64,000 nucleotides of DNA from Stigmatella ashevillena (GCF_028368975.1 NZ_JAQNDM010000002.1:1860001-1924000), one strand, 5' to 3'. Positions 15,810 through 24,705 are shown, counted from the first letter of the stretch. Notes: generated by a model from the letters alone, not told the origin. Program-made: numbers and translations.

Positions 15810-17558
15810 TCAGGGCCAGCGGTCCACAACCTCGCCCACTTCAAAGTTGGCGGACTGCACACGACCGTCCTTGAACCCGTCGGGGCGGCTCTCCACCACG
15901 AAGCAGATGGGTTGCTCGTCCTGCCCAGGGAGCTTCACGCGGTCGTACCGGATGACCAGCGCCGGCCCGTCCGCTCGGCCCATTTTGTCGGAGAGATAGT
16001 AAGCCTTCCCGTAGAAGCGTGTCCCAGGGGGGGCTACTTCATACTGCCTCCGGCCGAGCCCCTTTACCTTCGGAACAACCCCCACCACTTCTGAGCCGGG
16101 GGTGAACCAAGCTTTCCCTTCACGGTCGTGCCGGTCGTCGAGAGTGAGAGCGAAGCGGTCGAAGCGTCTCCAGTGAAGCTCGTCTTCCATGGCAGCCACG
16201 GCACCCGCCGGACAGGTGAAGGACTCGGGCCGGATCTGAGAACTGGGGCAGCCCGCTGCCAGTGCCGCAACGAGGGACAGCGCCGCGCACTCGGCAGCAC
16301 TGACCTTGTTGCGCGCGCGCGTGGGGCGTCCTTGGGTCGAGACTTCAGGTGTTGTCATCTTCACGGTCGAACTTTCCTTCTGGCCAACGTCCGTCACCGA
16401 GGGGAGGACCATCGGCGTGGGGCTCGGGACGGACATATCAGGGGGAGATGTCGTGGGCGGTGAGGAATGGGGGGGAGGAGGCAGGGCGGGAATATCCCCA
16501 GGGACGAACCAGAACGTCGCCGCCGCGGCCAGGGCAGCGGCCACAGCAGCACCTGCAGCCAGCGTCTTCGTGGCCACCTTGCGCGGCCTAGGGCCGTTGG
16601 AAGGCTCCACAGGAGGTCCCCCAACTCCGGAAGGCTCGGACGGCCACTGTTCCGACGGAGCATGAGCGGGCACCATGTACTCGGTGCCCGAGCGCTCCAA
16701 GTGCTCTTCCAACTCGCGACGAAGGGCCTCGGTGTCCACGGGGCGCTTGGAGGGGTCACGGGAAAGAATCTTCTCGACCAACTCGCTGAGCTGATCGGGA
16801 ATCCGAGGGTTCACCTCGCATGCTGGGGGCGGCGGCATCAGGGGGTTGTTCAGGGACACACGCCGGTTATGTTCTGTCGGTCGCGGGTCCGTCAGCAGTT
16901 CGTAGAGCATGGCCCCCAGCGCGAAAATCTCGTCGGCCACCTTGAAGGCATACCGCGCCCGGTGCTCGTTCTTATGCTCACGCAGGAACTTGAACTGCTC
17001 GGGCGCGCGAAAGCGTTCTGTCCCCGGAGGGAGCCCCTCTTCCGTCAGGTCGTCGGCCAGCGTGTAAGTCGCGCAGCCAAAGTCGATGATGATGGGCTCC
17101 CCGTCGCTCTTCCGGATCAAGACGTTGACCAGCTTCAAGTCCCGATGAAGTACACCCCGCTCATGCATGTACGACAGCGCGGAAGCGAGCTTGACGAAGA
17201 CTTGTAATATTTCGTGGATCGTGGGGTGCTTGCGTTCCTTCCACTCCGCCAGCGTCCAGCCGTCCACGTATTCCAACGCGACATACATGTTGCCCGTTTC
17301 CGCGTATCCATACCCCCTGTGCCGGATGATGTTGGGATGGTCCAACATGAGGAGTGTTGTCGCCTCACGCACCATCCGGGCATGCGTCTGCTTACCATCC
17401 CCACTGGCTTCGCGATGGCGCGCCACCTTGAGCGCATGCGGCTTGCCGTTCTTCTCCACCAAGTAGACGACGGCAAACCCACCGTTGCCGAGTTCCCTTG
17501 AAACGCGCCAGCCGTCAACAACAGTGCCAGAAGGCAGCCTGAACAGAGTCGCTATCAT
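15810..17558 (-). CDS. Membrane Ser/Thr protein kinase (PknB-like)
   Basis: The 582-residue protein starts MIATLFRLPSGTVVDGW; the ATG overlaps the stop of the DUF2381 gene (ATGA). Kinase domain, about 12-300: glycine loop LGNGGFAVVY, Lys in HALKVARH, HRDLKLVN with D140, IDFG with D159, APEQ. A single membrane helix (about 333-352, Ala-rich) is followed by a Pro/Ser-rich linker and a C-terminal domain (about 425-582) containing CAALSLVAALAAGCPSSQ, WRRFDRFALTL and YEVAPPGTRFYGKAYYLSDK. All catalytic residues are present. The outer domain is not one I can name; it could be a ligand-sensing region. Coupling to DUF2381 suggests a joint function at the envelope. Confidence 0.92.
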   Translation of the reverse strand: MIATLFRLPSGTVVDGWRVSRELGNGGFAVVYLVEKNGKPHALKVARHREASGDGKQTHARMVREATTLLMLDHPNIIRHRGYGYAETGNMYVALEYVDGWTLAEWKERKHPTIHEILQVFVKLASALSYMHERGVLHRDLKLVNVLIRKSDGEPIIIDFGCATYTLADDLTEEGLPPGTERFRAPEQFKFLREHKNEHRARYAFKVADEIFALGAMLYELLTDPRPTEHNRRVSLNNPLMPPPPACEVNPRIPDQLSELVEKILSRDPSKRPVDTEALRRELEEHLERSGTEYMVPAHAPSEQWPSEPSGVGGPPVEPSNGPRPRKVATKTLAAGAAVAAALAAAATFWFVPGDIPALPPPPHSSPPTTSPPDMSVPSPTPMVLPSVTDVGQKESSTVKMTTPEVSTQGRPTRARNKVSAAECAALSLVAALAAGCPSSQIRPESFTCPAGAVAAMEDELHWRRFDRFALTLDDRHDREGKAWFTPGSEVVGVVPKVKGLGRRQYEVAPPGTRFYGKAYYLSDKMGRADGPALVIRYDRVKLPGQDEQPICFVVESRPDGFKDGRVQSANFEVGEVVDRWP

Positions 17559-18424
17559 TGAATCCTCTCCATCCCAGCTTTTGGGAAACGTACGTCTGGA
17601 ACCCGAAGACTGCGGCCATCGTCCCCACGCAGCTCAAGCGTGAAGAACGTGTCCGCACTCAACTTCGGCATGTCCACCACGGCAAGCACTTGCCCAGTTT
17701 GTCCTGGCTCGATCATGTCTTCACCGTCCATCACCACCCGCGCCCGCAGCACCAAGCCTAGCGTTCCCGTGAACGTTGCTTCTCGCGGTGCCCACCTGGG
17801 TTGTGTGGAGTGATTGGTAATCAATAGCGACACCAGCGCCCAACCCTGACCGCGATAGAAGAGCCCCGCGGTTGCCGAAAGGCCCTGAGCATTATCTTCA
17901 ACACGCTTGATGGGCACCACCGACACGCCCGCCTTATCCACATAGCCGAGCAACACAAAATCCTCCGGTCGCGGCGCCCGGGGCTGAGCTTCGTTTGGGC
18001 AAGGCGCGGCGGGTGGCTCGGGGCGCTGCACGTCGATCCGGGTGTCCACTTCGGTGTGGTCTGTCACGAGCGCGAAGGCGGCCCGCGACGGCGCCCTTCC
18101 ATCGGCGAAGAAGACCCCGATCTCGTGGCGCTCGCCTTCTCGAAGGTCCGTCACGGATTGAACGACGATCGTGAATTCGCCCGCGTCTCGAACCCGGATC
18201 CTCGACTCGTCAAAGGTGAGGGTCTTCTTCTGGATCGGCGCGGAGAACAAAAGCACCGTGGGTGTATCCCCCGCAACGTGAACCTCGGGAAGCGGCTCGT
18301 CGGGGCCGCTCGCGACGGTGACAGCTCGCGTGCGCTCGATGCGTCCCCCAGGCACGGGCTCAGTTCGTGCCACAGTCCCCCAGAGGACCACGAGCGCCAG
18401 GGACAATCTAAGCGGTTGGGACAA
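17555..18424 (-). CDS. DUF2381 (TIGR02268-type) secreted protein
   Basis: The start is placed at TTG 18424, nine bases after AGGAGG; codons further upstream lie inside the inserted IS element. The 289-residue product begins MSQPLRLSLALVVLWGTVA, a signal peptide, then the myxobacterial DUF2381 pattern: VLLFSAPIQKKTLTFDESR, FADGRAPSRAAFALVTD, VDVQRPEPP-like linker, GLFYRGQGWALVSLLITN, and the TFFTLELRGDDGRSLRVPDV end. In the family these genes often accompany Ser/Thr kinase genes, as here. Function is unknown. The IS1182-type insertion sits immediately before the ribosome binding site, so the native promoter has been separated from it. Confidence 0.85.
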   Translation of the reverse strand: MSQPLRLSLALVVLWGTVARTEPVPGGRIERTRAVTVASGPDEPLPEVHVAGDTPTVLLFSAPIQKKTLTFDESRIRVRDAGEFTIVVQSVTDLREGERHEIGVFFADGRAPSRAAFALVTDHTEVDTRIDVQRPEPPAAPCPNEAQPRAPRPEDFVLLGYVDKAGVSVVPIKRVEDNAQGLSATAGLFYRGQGWALVSLLITNHSTQPRWAPREATFTGTLGLVLRARVVMDGEDMIEPGQTGQVLAVVDMPKLSADTFFTLELRGDDGRSLRVPDVRFPKAGMERIQ

Positions 18425-18438
18425 AGGTGCGTGACCTC

Positions 18439-18458
18439 CTAGGAGCTTGTCGAGGAAC
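18439..18458 (+). repeat. IS left end with CTAG target duplication
   Basis: CTAG followed by GAGCTTGTCGAGGAAC. It matches the inverted right end except for one AG/GA swap. Confidence 0.8.
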
Positions 18459-20143
18459 GAGCTGACACGAGGACAGCGCGTAGGAAGTCCCCCCATGAAG
18501 CCAATGGAGGGAACTTTCCGGAGAGCAAAGTCTTCTCGCCTGGCGAGGCTGTACCCCGCAAGGGTGAGCCCCCTACGAGGCGAGAGCCGCCCGGGAGGGT
18601 AGCTCCCAGGTCTGCTTCCACAGTTTCTTCAGGTTGTGCACTGCACACGCCAGGCTGAATTCCCCGCGCACCTTCCTCAGCCCCCGGAGCGAGAAGCCCT
18701 TGAGCACGGTGTTCTTCACCTGGCCAATGACAGGCTCAGCTGTCACCTTTCGCCGCGCGTACGCCCGCCTGCCTCGCTTCGTCTGCAGCTTCCGGCCCAT
18801 ACGCTCCTTGAAGCTCAGTGCCTTGGGCGGCCTTCCTCGTGGGGCTGGCACTGGCTCCTGGCCATGCTTGGAGCGCCCCGGCGCTACAAAGGGCTCCACG
18901 CCTCGCTGCTGCACCTGCTCAATGTCCTCACGGCAGAAGTACCCCGAGTCGGCGCTCAGCTCTTTGGGCAACAACCCCGTGTTGGCCTCTACCTGCGCCA
19001 CCATTGGCTCCAACTGCCTCGCATCGCTCGGACTCTGCCCCACTTCTTGCGCCACAATCAGTTGCGTCTCCGCGTCCACCGCCACCTGCGCGTTGTAGGA
19101 CTGCTGGAAGCTCCCGTCCCTCTTCATGATACGTGAGTCCGGGTCGGTGAAGTTGCGCTGCGCCTTCGACTCCGGCTTGGCTTCCTCTGGCTTTTGGCCC
19201 TTCTGCTCAGCCTTGTGTCTCGCCTCCTGCTCCAAGTCCTGCTGGGCTCGGCGAATTTTCTTCACCCGCTTCTTCTTCTCGGCTGCCAGCGCCCTCTTCT
19301 TATCGGCCTCCAGTCGCCTCTTGGCCTCTTTGAGCCTCTCGGCTCGGGTGGCTGGGTCCTTCATCTCCTCGGGCAGCTCATCCCCTCTTCTTCCTTTGCC
19401 GTAGCGCTCGTCTTCCTGGGCGTCGAGTGCAGCCGCCTCTTCCAACAACTTCTTCACCTGCTCTTCCAGCTTCCTCGTCGCCTCCTCCATCCTCCCGTAG
19501 CTCATCGCCTTGTGCTTGCTGGCATTCGCCTTCACCTTCGTCCCATCCACTGCAAGGTGTCCCAGCTTTTTCATCCCGGCTTCGCTCGCCACCCTCAGCG
19601 TGTCCACGAACAGCTCCCCGAAGGCTTCCAGGTGCCTCACTCGAAAGTGACACAGCGTGTCGTGGTCCGGCCTCTCTCCTCCGGCAAGGTAGCGGAAGCC
19701 CAGGTCTATCTCGCACCGCCTCTCTATCTCCCGGCTGCTATTGACACCCCTCGCATACGCGTACATCAACAACAGCGTCATCATCACGGGGTGGTAGGGC
19801 GGCTGTCCGCACTCCTTCGTGTACCCCTTCAGCACGGGGCTGAAGTCCAGCACCCCCGCCAAATCCGCGAAGAAGCACGCCAGGTTTCCCTCTCCCAGCG
19901 CCTCTCTCGTGTACTGCGGTAGCAACTGCCCCTGCTCTGGCTGCCACGGCCGGAATGGCCTGGGAGACACGAACCGGCCCTTCGCCTCCTTCGACTGCTC
20001 TGGCCTCTCCGGCTTCGCGCTGGCTCCCACTTCCAGCAGCTCGTTCTGCTCGGGCGTCCTCGTTGGGCCTTGGCTCATTCCCTCCTTCAACCACACTACG
20101 TCCTACGCCGGAAGCACTACCCCATGGGTTCTCCGACAAGCTC
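18443..20143 (-). mobile_element. IS1182-family insertion sequence, apparently complete (about 1.7 kb)
   Basis: The ends read GAGCTTGTCGAGGAAC at 18443 and, inverted, GAGCTTGTCGGAGAAC ending at 20143, an imperfect terminal inverted repeat. Both sides are flanked by CTAG (18439-18442 and 20144-20147), a plausible palindromic target duplication. The single transposase gene fills it. Intact ends and an uninterrupted transposase suggest recent insertion. Confidence 0.85.
18573..20096 (-). CDS. IS1182-family DDE transposase
   Basis: The 507-residue frame starts at GTG 20096; an internal ATG (20078, MSQGPTRTPEQ) directly after AAGGAGGG is an equally good start. The N-terminal domain has LSPLLKGYTKECGQPPYHP-like and ARGVNSSREIERRCEIDLGF segments, typical of this family. 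The catalytic triad motifs are VDGTKVKANAS (first D), SADSGYF (second D) and AEPVIGQVK (E). A highly charged Lys/Glu-rich coiled insertion (about 200-310) separates the first two. The frame is uninterrupted, so the element may still be active. Confidence 0.93.
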   Translation of the reverse strand: MWLKEGMSQGPTRTPEQNELLEVGASAKPERPEQSKEAKGRFVSPRPFRPWQPEQGQLLPQYTREALGEGNLACFFADLAGVLDFSPVLKGYTKECGQPPYHPVMMTLLLMYAYARGVNSSREIERRCEIDLGFRYLAGGERPDHDTLCHFRVRHLEAFGELFVDTLRVASEAGMKKLGHLAVDGTKVKANASKHKAMSYGRMEEATRKLEEQVKKLLEEAAALDAQEDERYGKGRRGDELPEEMKDPATRAERLKEAKRRLEADKKRALAAEKKKRVKKIRRAQQDLEQEARHKAEQKGQKPEEAKPESKAQRNFTDPDSRIMKRDGSFQQSYNAQVAVDAETQLIVAQEVGQSPSDARQLEPMVAQVEANTGLLPKELSADSGYFCREDIEQVQQRGVEPFVAPGRSKHGQEPVPAPRGRPPKALSFKERMGRKLQTKRGRRAYARRKVTAEPVIGQVKNTVLKGFSLRGLRKVRGEFSLACAVHNLKKLWKQTWELPSRAALAS

Positions 20144-20147
20144 CTAG
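20128..20147 (-). repeat. IS right end with CTAG target duplication
   Basis: Reads, on the minus strand, CTAG then GAGCTTGTCGGAGAAC. It pairs with the left end at 18439-18458. Confidence 0.8.
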
Positions 20148-20317
20148 ATTGTCACGCTACCATCGTCTGCGCTCGCGCAGGGAACCGAAGCTGCGACTCA
20201 GGACACCCGGCCAGCGCTGCCGCCCCTTGCGTCCAAGCTTCTCTTCACCCGCCTGCAGCCACCACTCGGATTCATCGATCCCCAGCTACGTAGCGTCCTC
20301 ACGAACCTTTTCACGCG

Positions 20318-20725
20318 ATGCGGCGGGGAGACCGCGAACTCACCGTGGAGGTGGCCGCCGTGCACCGAGACAACCGTGGCACCTACGGCAGCCCGCGCGT
20401 CCATGTGGAACTGCGCACGAGAGGCCATCGCGTCTCTGAAAAGCGCATCGCCCGCCTGATGAGGAAAAAGGGCTGGCGGCACGCAGAAGGCGGCCCTTCG
20501 TGCGGACCACCGACAGCAAGCACGCCCATCCCGTCGCCGTGTGGACGTCCGAGGGCTGGCTCTGCCTGGCCGCCGTGCTGGACCTCTTCAGTCGCCGCGT
20601 CGCGGGCTGGAGCATAAGCGAGCCTGCACCACTCCGACAGGGGAGTCGGTACGCCAGCAAGGACTGCTGAGCGCGGCTGACCGAGCGCGGCTTCACCTGC
20701 TCGATGAGCCGCAAGGGCAACTCCG
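20318..20725 (+). pseudogene. Remnant of IS3-family transposase OrfB
   Basis: The translation starts ELTVEVAAVHRDNRGTYGSP then RVHVELRTRGHRVSEKRIAR LMRKKGW, the OrfB N-terminal helix-turn-helix region. It then shifts frame to RRRPFVRTTDSKHAHPVA, loses a block that should contain the first catalytic Asp, resumes with WTSEGWLCLAAVLDLFSRRV and GWS, and ends with frame-shifted traces of SDRGSRYASKD and TERGFTCSMSRKGNS. Several deletions and frameshifts make it inactive. It lies just beyond the IS1182 element. Confidence 0.75.
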
Positions 20726-21067
20726 CGGGTGTTCTCCTCCGGCCGCTAGCGAGTGAGGCGGAGGAAGAAGGAGCTGTGGTCCGAAGAACTCTCCCTCTCC
20801 CCATGGCTGCTGCTCCGCTGGAGGGCAAGGTCTGAAGCGCTCCCGCTGGCGGTGTCCGGTGCCGACGCGCCGAGGTTGGCATCGACTTTCCGGTAGGAGG
20901 TCAGCGTGGGCGAGGAGTGGGCGATTTCGGCCAACCAAGAAACTGCCGAAGCCCACCTTCGACTTCCTCACCTTCGAGGAAGCCGTGAAGACAGGGCTTC
21001 GCCAGGGGCGCTGATCGGGCTCCAGTGGGGCAGACCTCTGCGTTCATCGGCCAAGCGCGGCACTCAC
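20726..21067 (+). other. Decayed DNA with a possible integrase trace
   Basis: No gene is supportable here. A short frame at 20937-21013 reads KKLPKPTFDFLTFEEAVKTG and then stops. It resembles the linker before the catalytic domain of tyrosine integrases of the type whose N-terminus is at 14328. The match is too short to be certain; the rest shows nothing recognisable. Confidence 0.3.
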
Positions 21068-22012
21068 TCAGTTGAGGAACTGGGTGATCGCGGGGATCAC
21101 CGTCTGCGGCGCCTCCTCCATCAGCCAGTGGCCCACCCCAGGAACCACCTGCCCCTGGACATCGGAGGCCACCGCCTTCGCCTGCTCGATGAGCACCGTG
21201 CCACCGGCTTTCTCACCCGTCAGCACCAGGACCGGCATGGGCAGGCGTTTGGCACTGAGCTGGGCAAAATCCTGCGCGTCCCGCTCGAAATTCTTGAAGT
21301 ACTCGAAGCCTGCCCGCATGCCTCCGGGCTGGGCATAGGCCTTCGCGTAGACGCGCCGGTCGGCTTCGGGCACGGACCGCTTCGGGTCGGCCGCGAAGTC
21401 ATTCCAGAAGTGTTCGAAGTAGATCCGCTCGCGGCCCTTGACCAGCGCCAGCGGCACCTCGCCGGTGAAATGGAAGTGCCACAGGTCGCGCAGCAGCCAA
21501 ACGTCCTTCCAGTTGCCGATGCCCGGCAAGAAGGCATCCATCAGCACCACGCGCTCGGTGGCCTGCGGGAACTGCGCCGCGTAGGCATAGGCCACCATCA
21601 GTCCGATGTCGTGGCCTACGATGCTGACGCGCTCCAAGCCCAGGGAAGACGTCAGCGCATGGATGTCCGCAGCCAGGGTCTTCTTGTCGTAGCCGGACTC
21701 TGGCTTGGAGGATCCGCCCGCGCCGCGCAAGTCCGGGACGATGACGGTGTGTCGCTGTGCGAGCAGCGGCATCAGCGGTTGCCACATGTGGCTGGTCTGA
21801 GTGTAGCCGTGCAACAGGACGACCGAGCTGCCCTGGCCTCCGATGAGGTACCGCAAGCGGACGCCGTTGACGTCGGCATGGCGCTCCTCGAAACCGCGCG
21901 GGGCCGCGGCGGCCGACGAAGGCACCGCGAGAGAAGCAAGAACCAACAGGGAACCGAGTCCCGCCGAGAGGGCGAGCCAGGTTCGCCTGGAAACCGTGAG
22001 GGGGGAATTCAT
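21068..22012 (-). CDS. Secreted alpha/beta hydrolase (epoxide hydrolase / dehalogenase type)
   Basis: The 314-residue protein starts MNSPLTVSRRTWLALSAG, a twin-arginine-like signal (SRRTWL) ending near AAAA. The hydrolase core shows HGYTQTSHMW (oxyanion region), PDLRGAGGSSKP, the nucleophile elbow GHDIG with D135, and the catalytic His in GVGHW (H295). An Asp nucleophile and the FEHFWNDFA cap segment place it with soluble epoxide hydrolases and haloacetate dehalogenases, not with esterases. Substrate is unknown. It is divergent from a LysR regulator that probably controls it. Confidence 0.9.
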   Translation of the reverse strand: MNSPLTVSRRTWLALSAGLGSLLVLASLAVPSSAAAAPRGFEERHADVNGVRLRYLIGGQGSSVVLLHGYTQTSHMWQPLMPLLAQRHTVIVPDLRGAGGSSKPESGYDKKTLAADIHALTSSLGLERVSIVGHDIGLMVAYAYAAQFPQATERVVLMDAFLPGIGNWKDVWLLRDLWHFHFTGEVPLALVKGRERIYFEHFWNDFAADPKRSVPEADRRVYAKAYAQPGGMRAGFEYFKNFERDAQDFAQLSAKRLPMPVLVLTGEKAGGTVLIEQAKAVASDVQGQVVPGVGHWLMEEAPQTVIPAITQFLN

Positions 22013-22085
22013 GTCGAGCTCCGGTGAAAAGATGGACTGCCACGGCCGGTGCCTTGTGCACCCGTCGATGAACCCAAGATAAGAT

Positions 22086-22135
22086 TCAGCTTCACTTTAA
22101 AGAAGGCCGAGAAAGTGGTCCAATTCTTCAGCTTT
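22086..22135. promoter_or_regulatory. Divergent control region with two TTCAGCTT direct repeats
   Basis: TTCAGCTT occurs at 22086-22093 and 22128-22135, 42 bases apart (about four helical turns), in the AT-richer gap between the hydrolase and LysR genes. This may be a LysR binding region; direct proof is absent. Confidence 0.35.
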
Positions 22136-22157
22136 CATGAACCTTGGGAGACATCCT

Positions 22158-23078
22158 ATGGACCGGCTACGGGCTTTCGAGGTCTTCGTGACCGTGGTGA
22201 CTCGGGGCAGCTTCACGCGCGCGGCAGAGGCGCTCGATACCTCGCCGGCCAACGTCACCCGGTACGTGAACGAGCTCGAATCGTACCTGAGCACGCGCTT
22301 GCTGAACCGCACCTCGCGCAAGGTGTCGCTCACCGAAAGCGGCCAGGCGCTCTATGAGCGGGGCAAGTCCATCCTGGAGGAAGTCGCGGAAGCCGAGGCG
22401 CTCGCCTCGTCCGCCTCGCTGCAACCGCAGGGACGGCTTCGGCTCAACGCCCCCGTCAGCTTCGGCATCCTGCACCTCGCACCCCTGTGGCCCCAGTTCA
22501 TTCAGAAGCATCCCGGCGTGGAGCTCGACATCTCCTTGACCGATCGGGTCGTCGACATTGTCGACGAAGGCTACGACCTGGCCATCCGCATCTCGCGCGC
22601 CGGTTCAGCAACGCACGTGGCGCGCAAGCTGGCCACCTCCCAGAACATCGTGTGCGCCTCCCCTGCTTATCTGCGCCGCCATGGACGGCCCAAGGTGCCT
22701 GCGGATCTGAGCGGACACATCTGCCTCGGCTACAGCTACTCGGCCACCGCCGACGAATGGCAGCTCCTCGATGAGAAGGACCAGATGCACGCCGTGAAGG
22801 TGCGCTGTGCAATGCACGCCAACAATGGCGACACCGTGCGCGCGGCGGCGCTGGAAGGCGCAGGAATCACGTGGCAGCCCACCTTCCTGGTCGCCGACGA
22901 TCTCCGGCAAGGTCGGCTCGTGCGCCTGCTTCCCGGCTACCGCATGCAGGACATCGATGTGCTGGCCCTCTACCCCAGCCGCCGCTACCTGAGCGCCAAG
23001 GTCCGGGTGATGGTGGATTTCCTGGCCGAGGCCTTCTCAGGAACCCCTCCCTGGGATCGCATGCCGCCCCCAGCCTGA
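22158..23078 (+). CDS. LysR-family transcriptional regulator
   Basis: The start is ATG 22158 (MDRLRAFEVFVTVVTRGSF), preceded by GGGAG; an ATG 21 bases upstream is less consistent with the family. In 306 residues: winged helix-turn-helix (1-60, FTRAAEALDTSPANVTRYVN), linker helix, and the substrate-binding domain from about 90 (GRLRLNAPVSFGILHLAPLW, ending in a VMVDFLAE helix). This is the common CrgA/DhlR-like branch with the P-S-F-G start of the effector domain. It likely regulates itself and the divergent hydrolase. Confidence 0.93.
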   Translation: MDRLRAFEVFVTVVTRGSFTRAAEALDTSPANVTRYVNELESYLSTRLLNRTSRKVSLTESGQALYERGKSILEEVAEAEALASSASLQPQGRLRLNAPVSFGILHLAPLWPQFIQKHPGVELDISLTDRVVDIVDEGYDLAIRISRAGSATHVARKLATSQNIVCASPAYLRRHGRPKVPADLSGHICLGYSYSATADEWQLLDEKDQMHAVKVRCAMHANNGDTVRAAALEGAGITWQPTFLVADDLRQGRLVRLLPGYRMQDIDVLALYPSRRYLSAKVRVMVDFLAEAFSGTPPWDRMPPPA

Positions 23079-23152
23079 CAGTCTTTCCAAGAATCCATGA
23101 GAACCCTTGGAGTCGAGCCCACGCCTCAGCCAAGATGGGGGGAGACCGCCCC

Positions 23153-24238
23153 ATGACCGCTCGTACCGAGAACCTGAATGTCGTTGGCTTCGACCCCATG
23201 CCCTCCCCCGCGGAGATCAAGGCGCGCATCCCGATGACCGAGCGCGCGGCCGAGTCCGTGCTCTCTGGCCGCCGCGCGCTGATGGACATTCTGAACCGCA
23301 AGGACCCTCGCCTGTTCGTCATCGTAGGGCCCTGCTCCATTCATGATCCCGAGGCCGGCATCGACTACGCACGCCGGCTCCGGAAGCTCGCCGACGAGGT
23401 CCGAGAGACGATTCATGTGGTGATGCGGGTGTATTTCGAGAAGCCGCGCACCTCCACCGGCTGGAAGGGCTTCATCAACGACCCGCGGATGGACGATTCC
23501 TTCCGCATCGCGGAAGGCATGGAGCGGGGCCGCCGATTCCTGTGGGACGTGGCCGAGCTGGGCCTGCCCGCGGCGACCGAAGCGCTGGATCCCATTGCGC
23601 CGCAGTACTATGGCGACCTGATTTCATGGACTGCGATTGGCGCGCGCACCGCGGAGTCCCAGACCCACCGCGAGATGGCCTCGGGGCTGTCGACGCCCGT
23701 GGGCTTCAAGAACGGGACCGACGGCTCTCTGGAGGCGGCGGCCAACGGCATCCTCTCCGCCTCGCACCCCCACAGCTTCCTGGGGCTCAATGAGAAAGGC
23801 GAGGCGGCGATCATCCGCACCGGAGGCAACGCCTATGGCCACCTGGTGCTGCGAGGGGGAGGAGGACGTCCCAACTACGACACGGTGTCCATTGCGCTCG
23901 CCGAGCAGGCACTCACCAAGGCCAAGCTGGCAGGGAACATCGTGGTGGATTGCTCCCACGCCAACTCCTGGAAGAAGCCGGAGCTGCAACCCCTGGTGAT
24001 GCGCGACGTGGTGCACCAGATTCGCGAGGGCAACCGCTCCGTGGTCGGGCTGATGCTCGAGAGCTTCCTGGAAGCGGGCAACCAGCCCATTCCGGCGGAC
24101 CTCTCGAAGCTGCGCTACGGCTGCTCGGTGACCGATGCCTGCGTGGATTGGAGCACCACCGAGGAGGCGCTGCGCAACGCCCACACGGTGCTGCGCGAGG
24201 CATTGCCCGCGCGTGCCACGGGCCGCCCGGCGCCCTGA
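23153..24238 (+). CDS. aroG: 3-deoxy-7-phosphoheptulonate (DAHP) synthase, class I
   Basis: The enzyme joins phosphoenolpyruvate and erythrose 4-phosphate in the first step of aromatic amino acid synthesis. The 361-residue product begins MTARTENLNVVGFDPMPSP at an ATG after a GGGGGGAGA tract, and the length fits the AroF/G/H class. Motifs: VGPCSIHDP, MRVYFEKPRTSTGWKGFIND, WTAIGARTAESQTHREMASG, GFKNGTDG, RGGGGRPNYD and VDCSHANSWK. The Cys in GPCS and the His/Asp/Glu ligands expected for the metal site are present. It stands alone after the LysR gene, 74 bases away on the same strand, with no visible feedback leader. Confidence 0.95.
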   Translation: MTARTENLNVVGFDPMPSPAEIKARIPMTERAAESVLSGRRALMDILNRKDPRLFVIVGPCSIHDPEAGIDYARRLRKLADEVRETIHVVMRVYFEKPRTSTGWKGFINDPRMDDSFRIAEGMERGRRFLWDVAELGLPAATEALDPIAPQYYGDLISWTAIGARTAESQTHREMASGLSTPVGFKNGTDGSLEAAANGILSASHPHSFLGLNEKGEAAIIRTGGNAYGHLVLRGGGGRPNYDTVSIALAEQALTKAKLAGNIVVDCSHANSWKKPELQPLVMRDVVHQIREGNRSVVGLMLESFLEAGNQPIPADLSKLRYGCSVTDACVDWSTTEEALRNAHTVLREALPARATGRPAP

Positions 24239-24265
24239 CGCCCCGCTCCCCGCACCGGGCTCCGC

Positions 24266-24535
24266 TCAGCGGGGCTCGGCTTTCTTGAAGCGCAGCTTCT
24301 TCATGGCCTCGAAGTGTGCCCTGTCCCGCGGAGGTGTCGTCGCGACGAGCCCATCGAGCATGCGCTTCGAGCTCCGGAAGATTTCCTCGATGGCGACCTC
24401 GAAGGCGTCGGTGTTCTGCTTCGACGGCTTGCGCGTGCCAGCGATCTTACGAACGAATTGCAGCGCCGCCGCACGGATCTCATCGTCGGTGGCGGGGGGG
24501 GCGAAGTTGAACAAGGGCTTGATGCTTCGACACAT
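24266..24535 (-). CDS. DUF2277 family protein
   Basis: The 89-residue protein MCRSIKPLFNFAPPATDDEI has the family's hallmark opening (MCR-I--LFNF-PPAT) and continues AALQFVRKIAGTRKPSKQNT, ending in a basic tail. In this family the conserved residues suggest a small cytosolic helical protein; the function is unknown. It is convergent with the DAHP synthase gene and divergent from the decarboxylase gene. Confidence 0.88.
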   Translation of the reverse strand: MCRSIKPLFNFAPPATDDEIRAAALQFVRKIAGTRKPSKQNTDAFEVAIEEIFRSSKRMLDGLVATTPPRDRAHFEAMKKLRFKKAEPR

Positions 24536-24705
24536 GGCCCAAGCCTATCACTCCGTTCGAAAGTTCGCTTTCAAACAAACATTTTCTTAAGTCTTACACC
24601 CATTGGAGCCCCCTTGGTTAGGGTGCGGCCGGGCACCGGGGGGGAGCCGGATTCCTGCACAGCAACTCGTCGTTGCCCGTCAACCCAAACCTGTGACGAG
24701 GATCC

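Noticed and set aside
24539-24705. GAAAG-TTCG-CTTTC hairpin before the decarboxylase gene as a riboswitch
   Set aside because: A five-base stem alone is too short to support any structured RNA.
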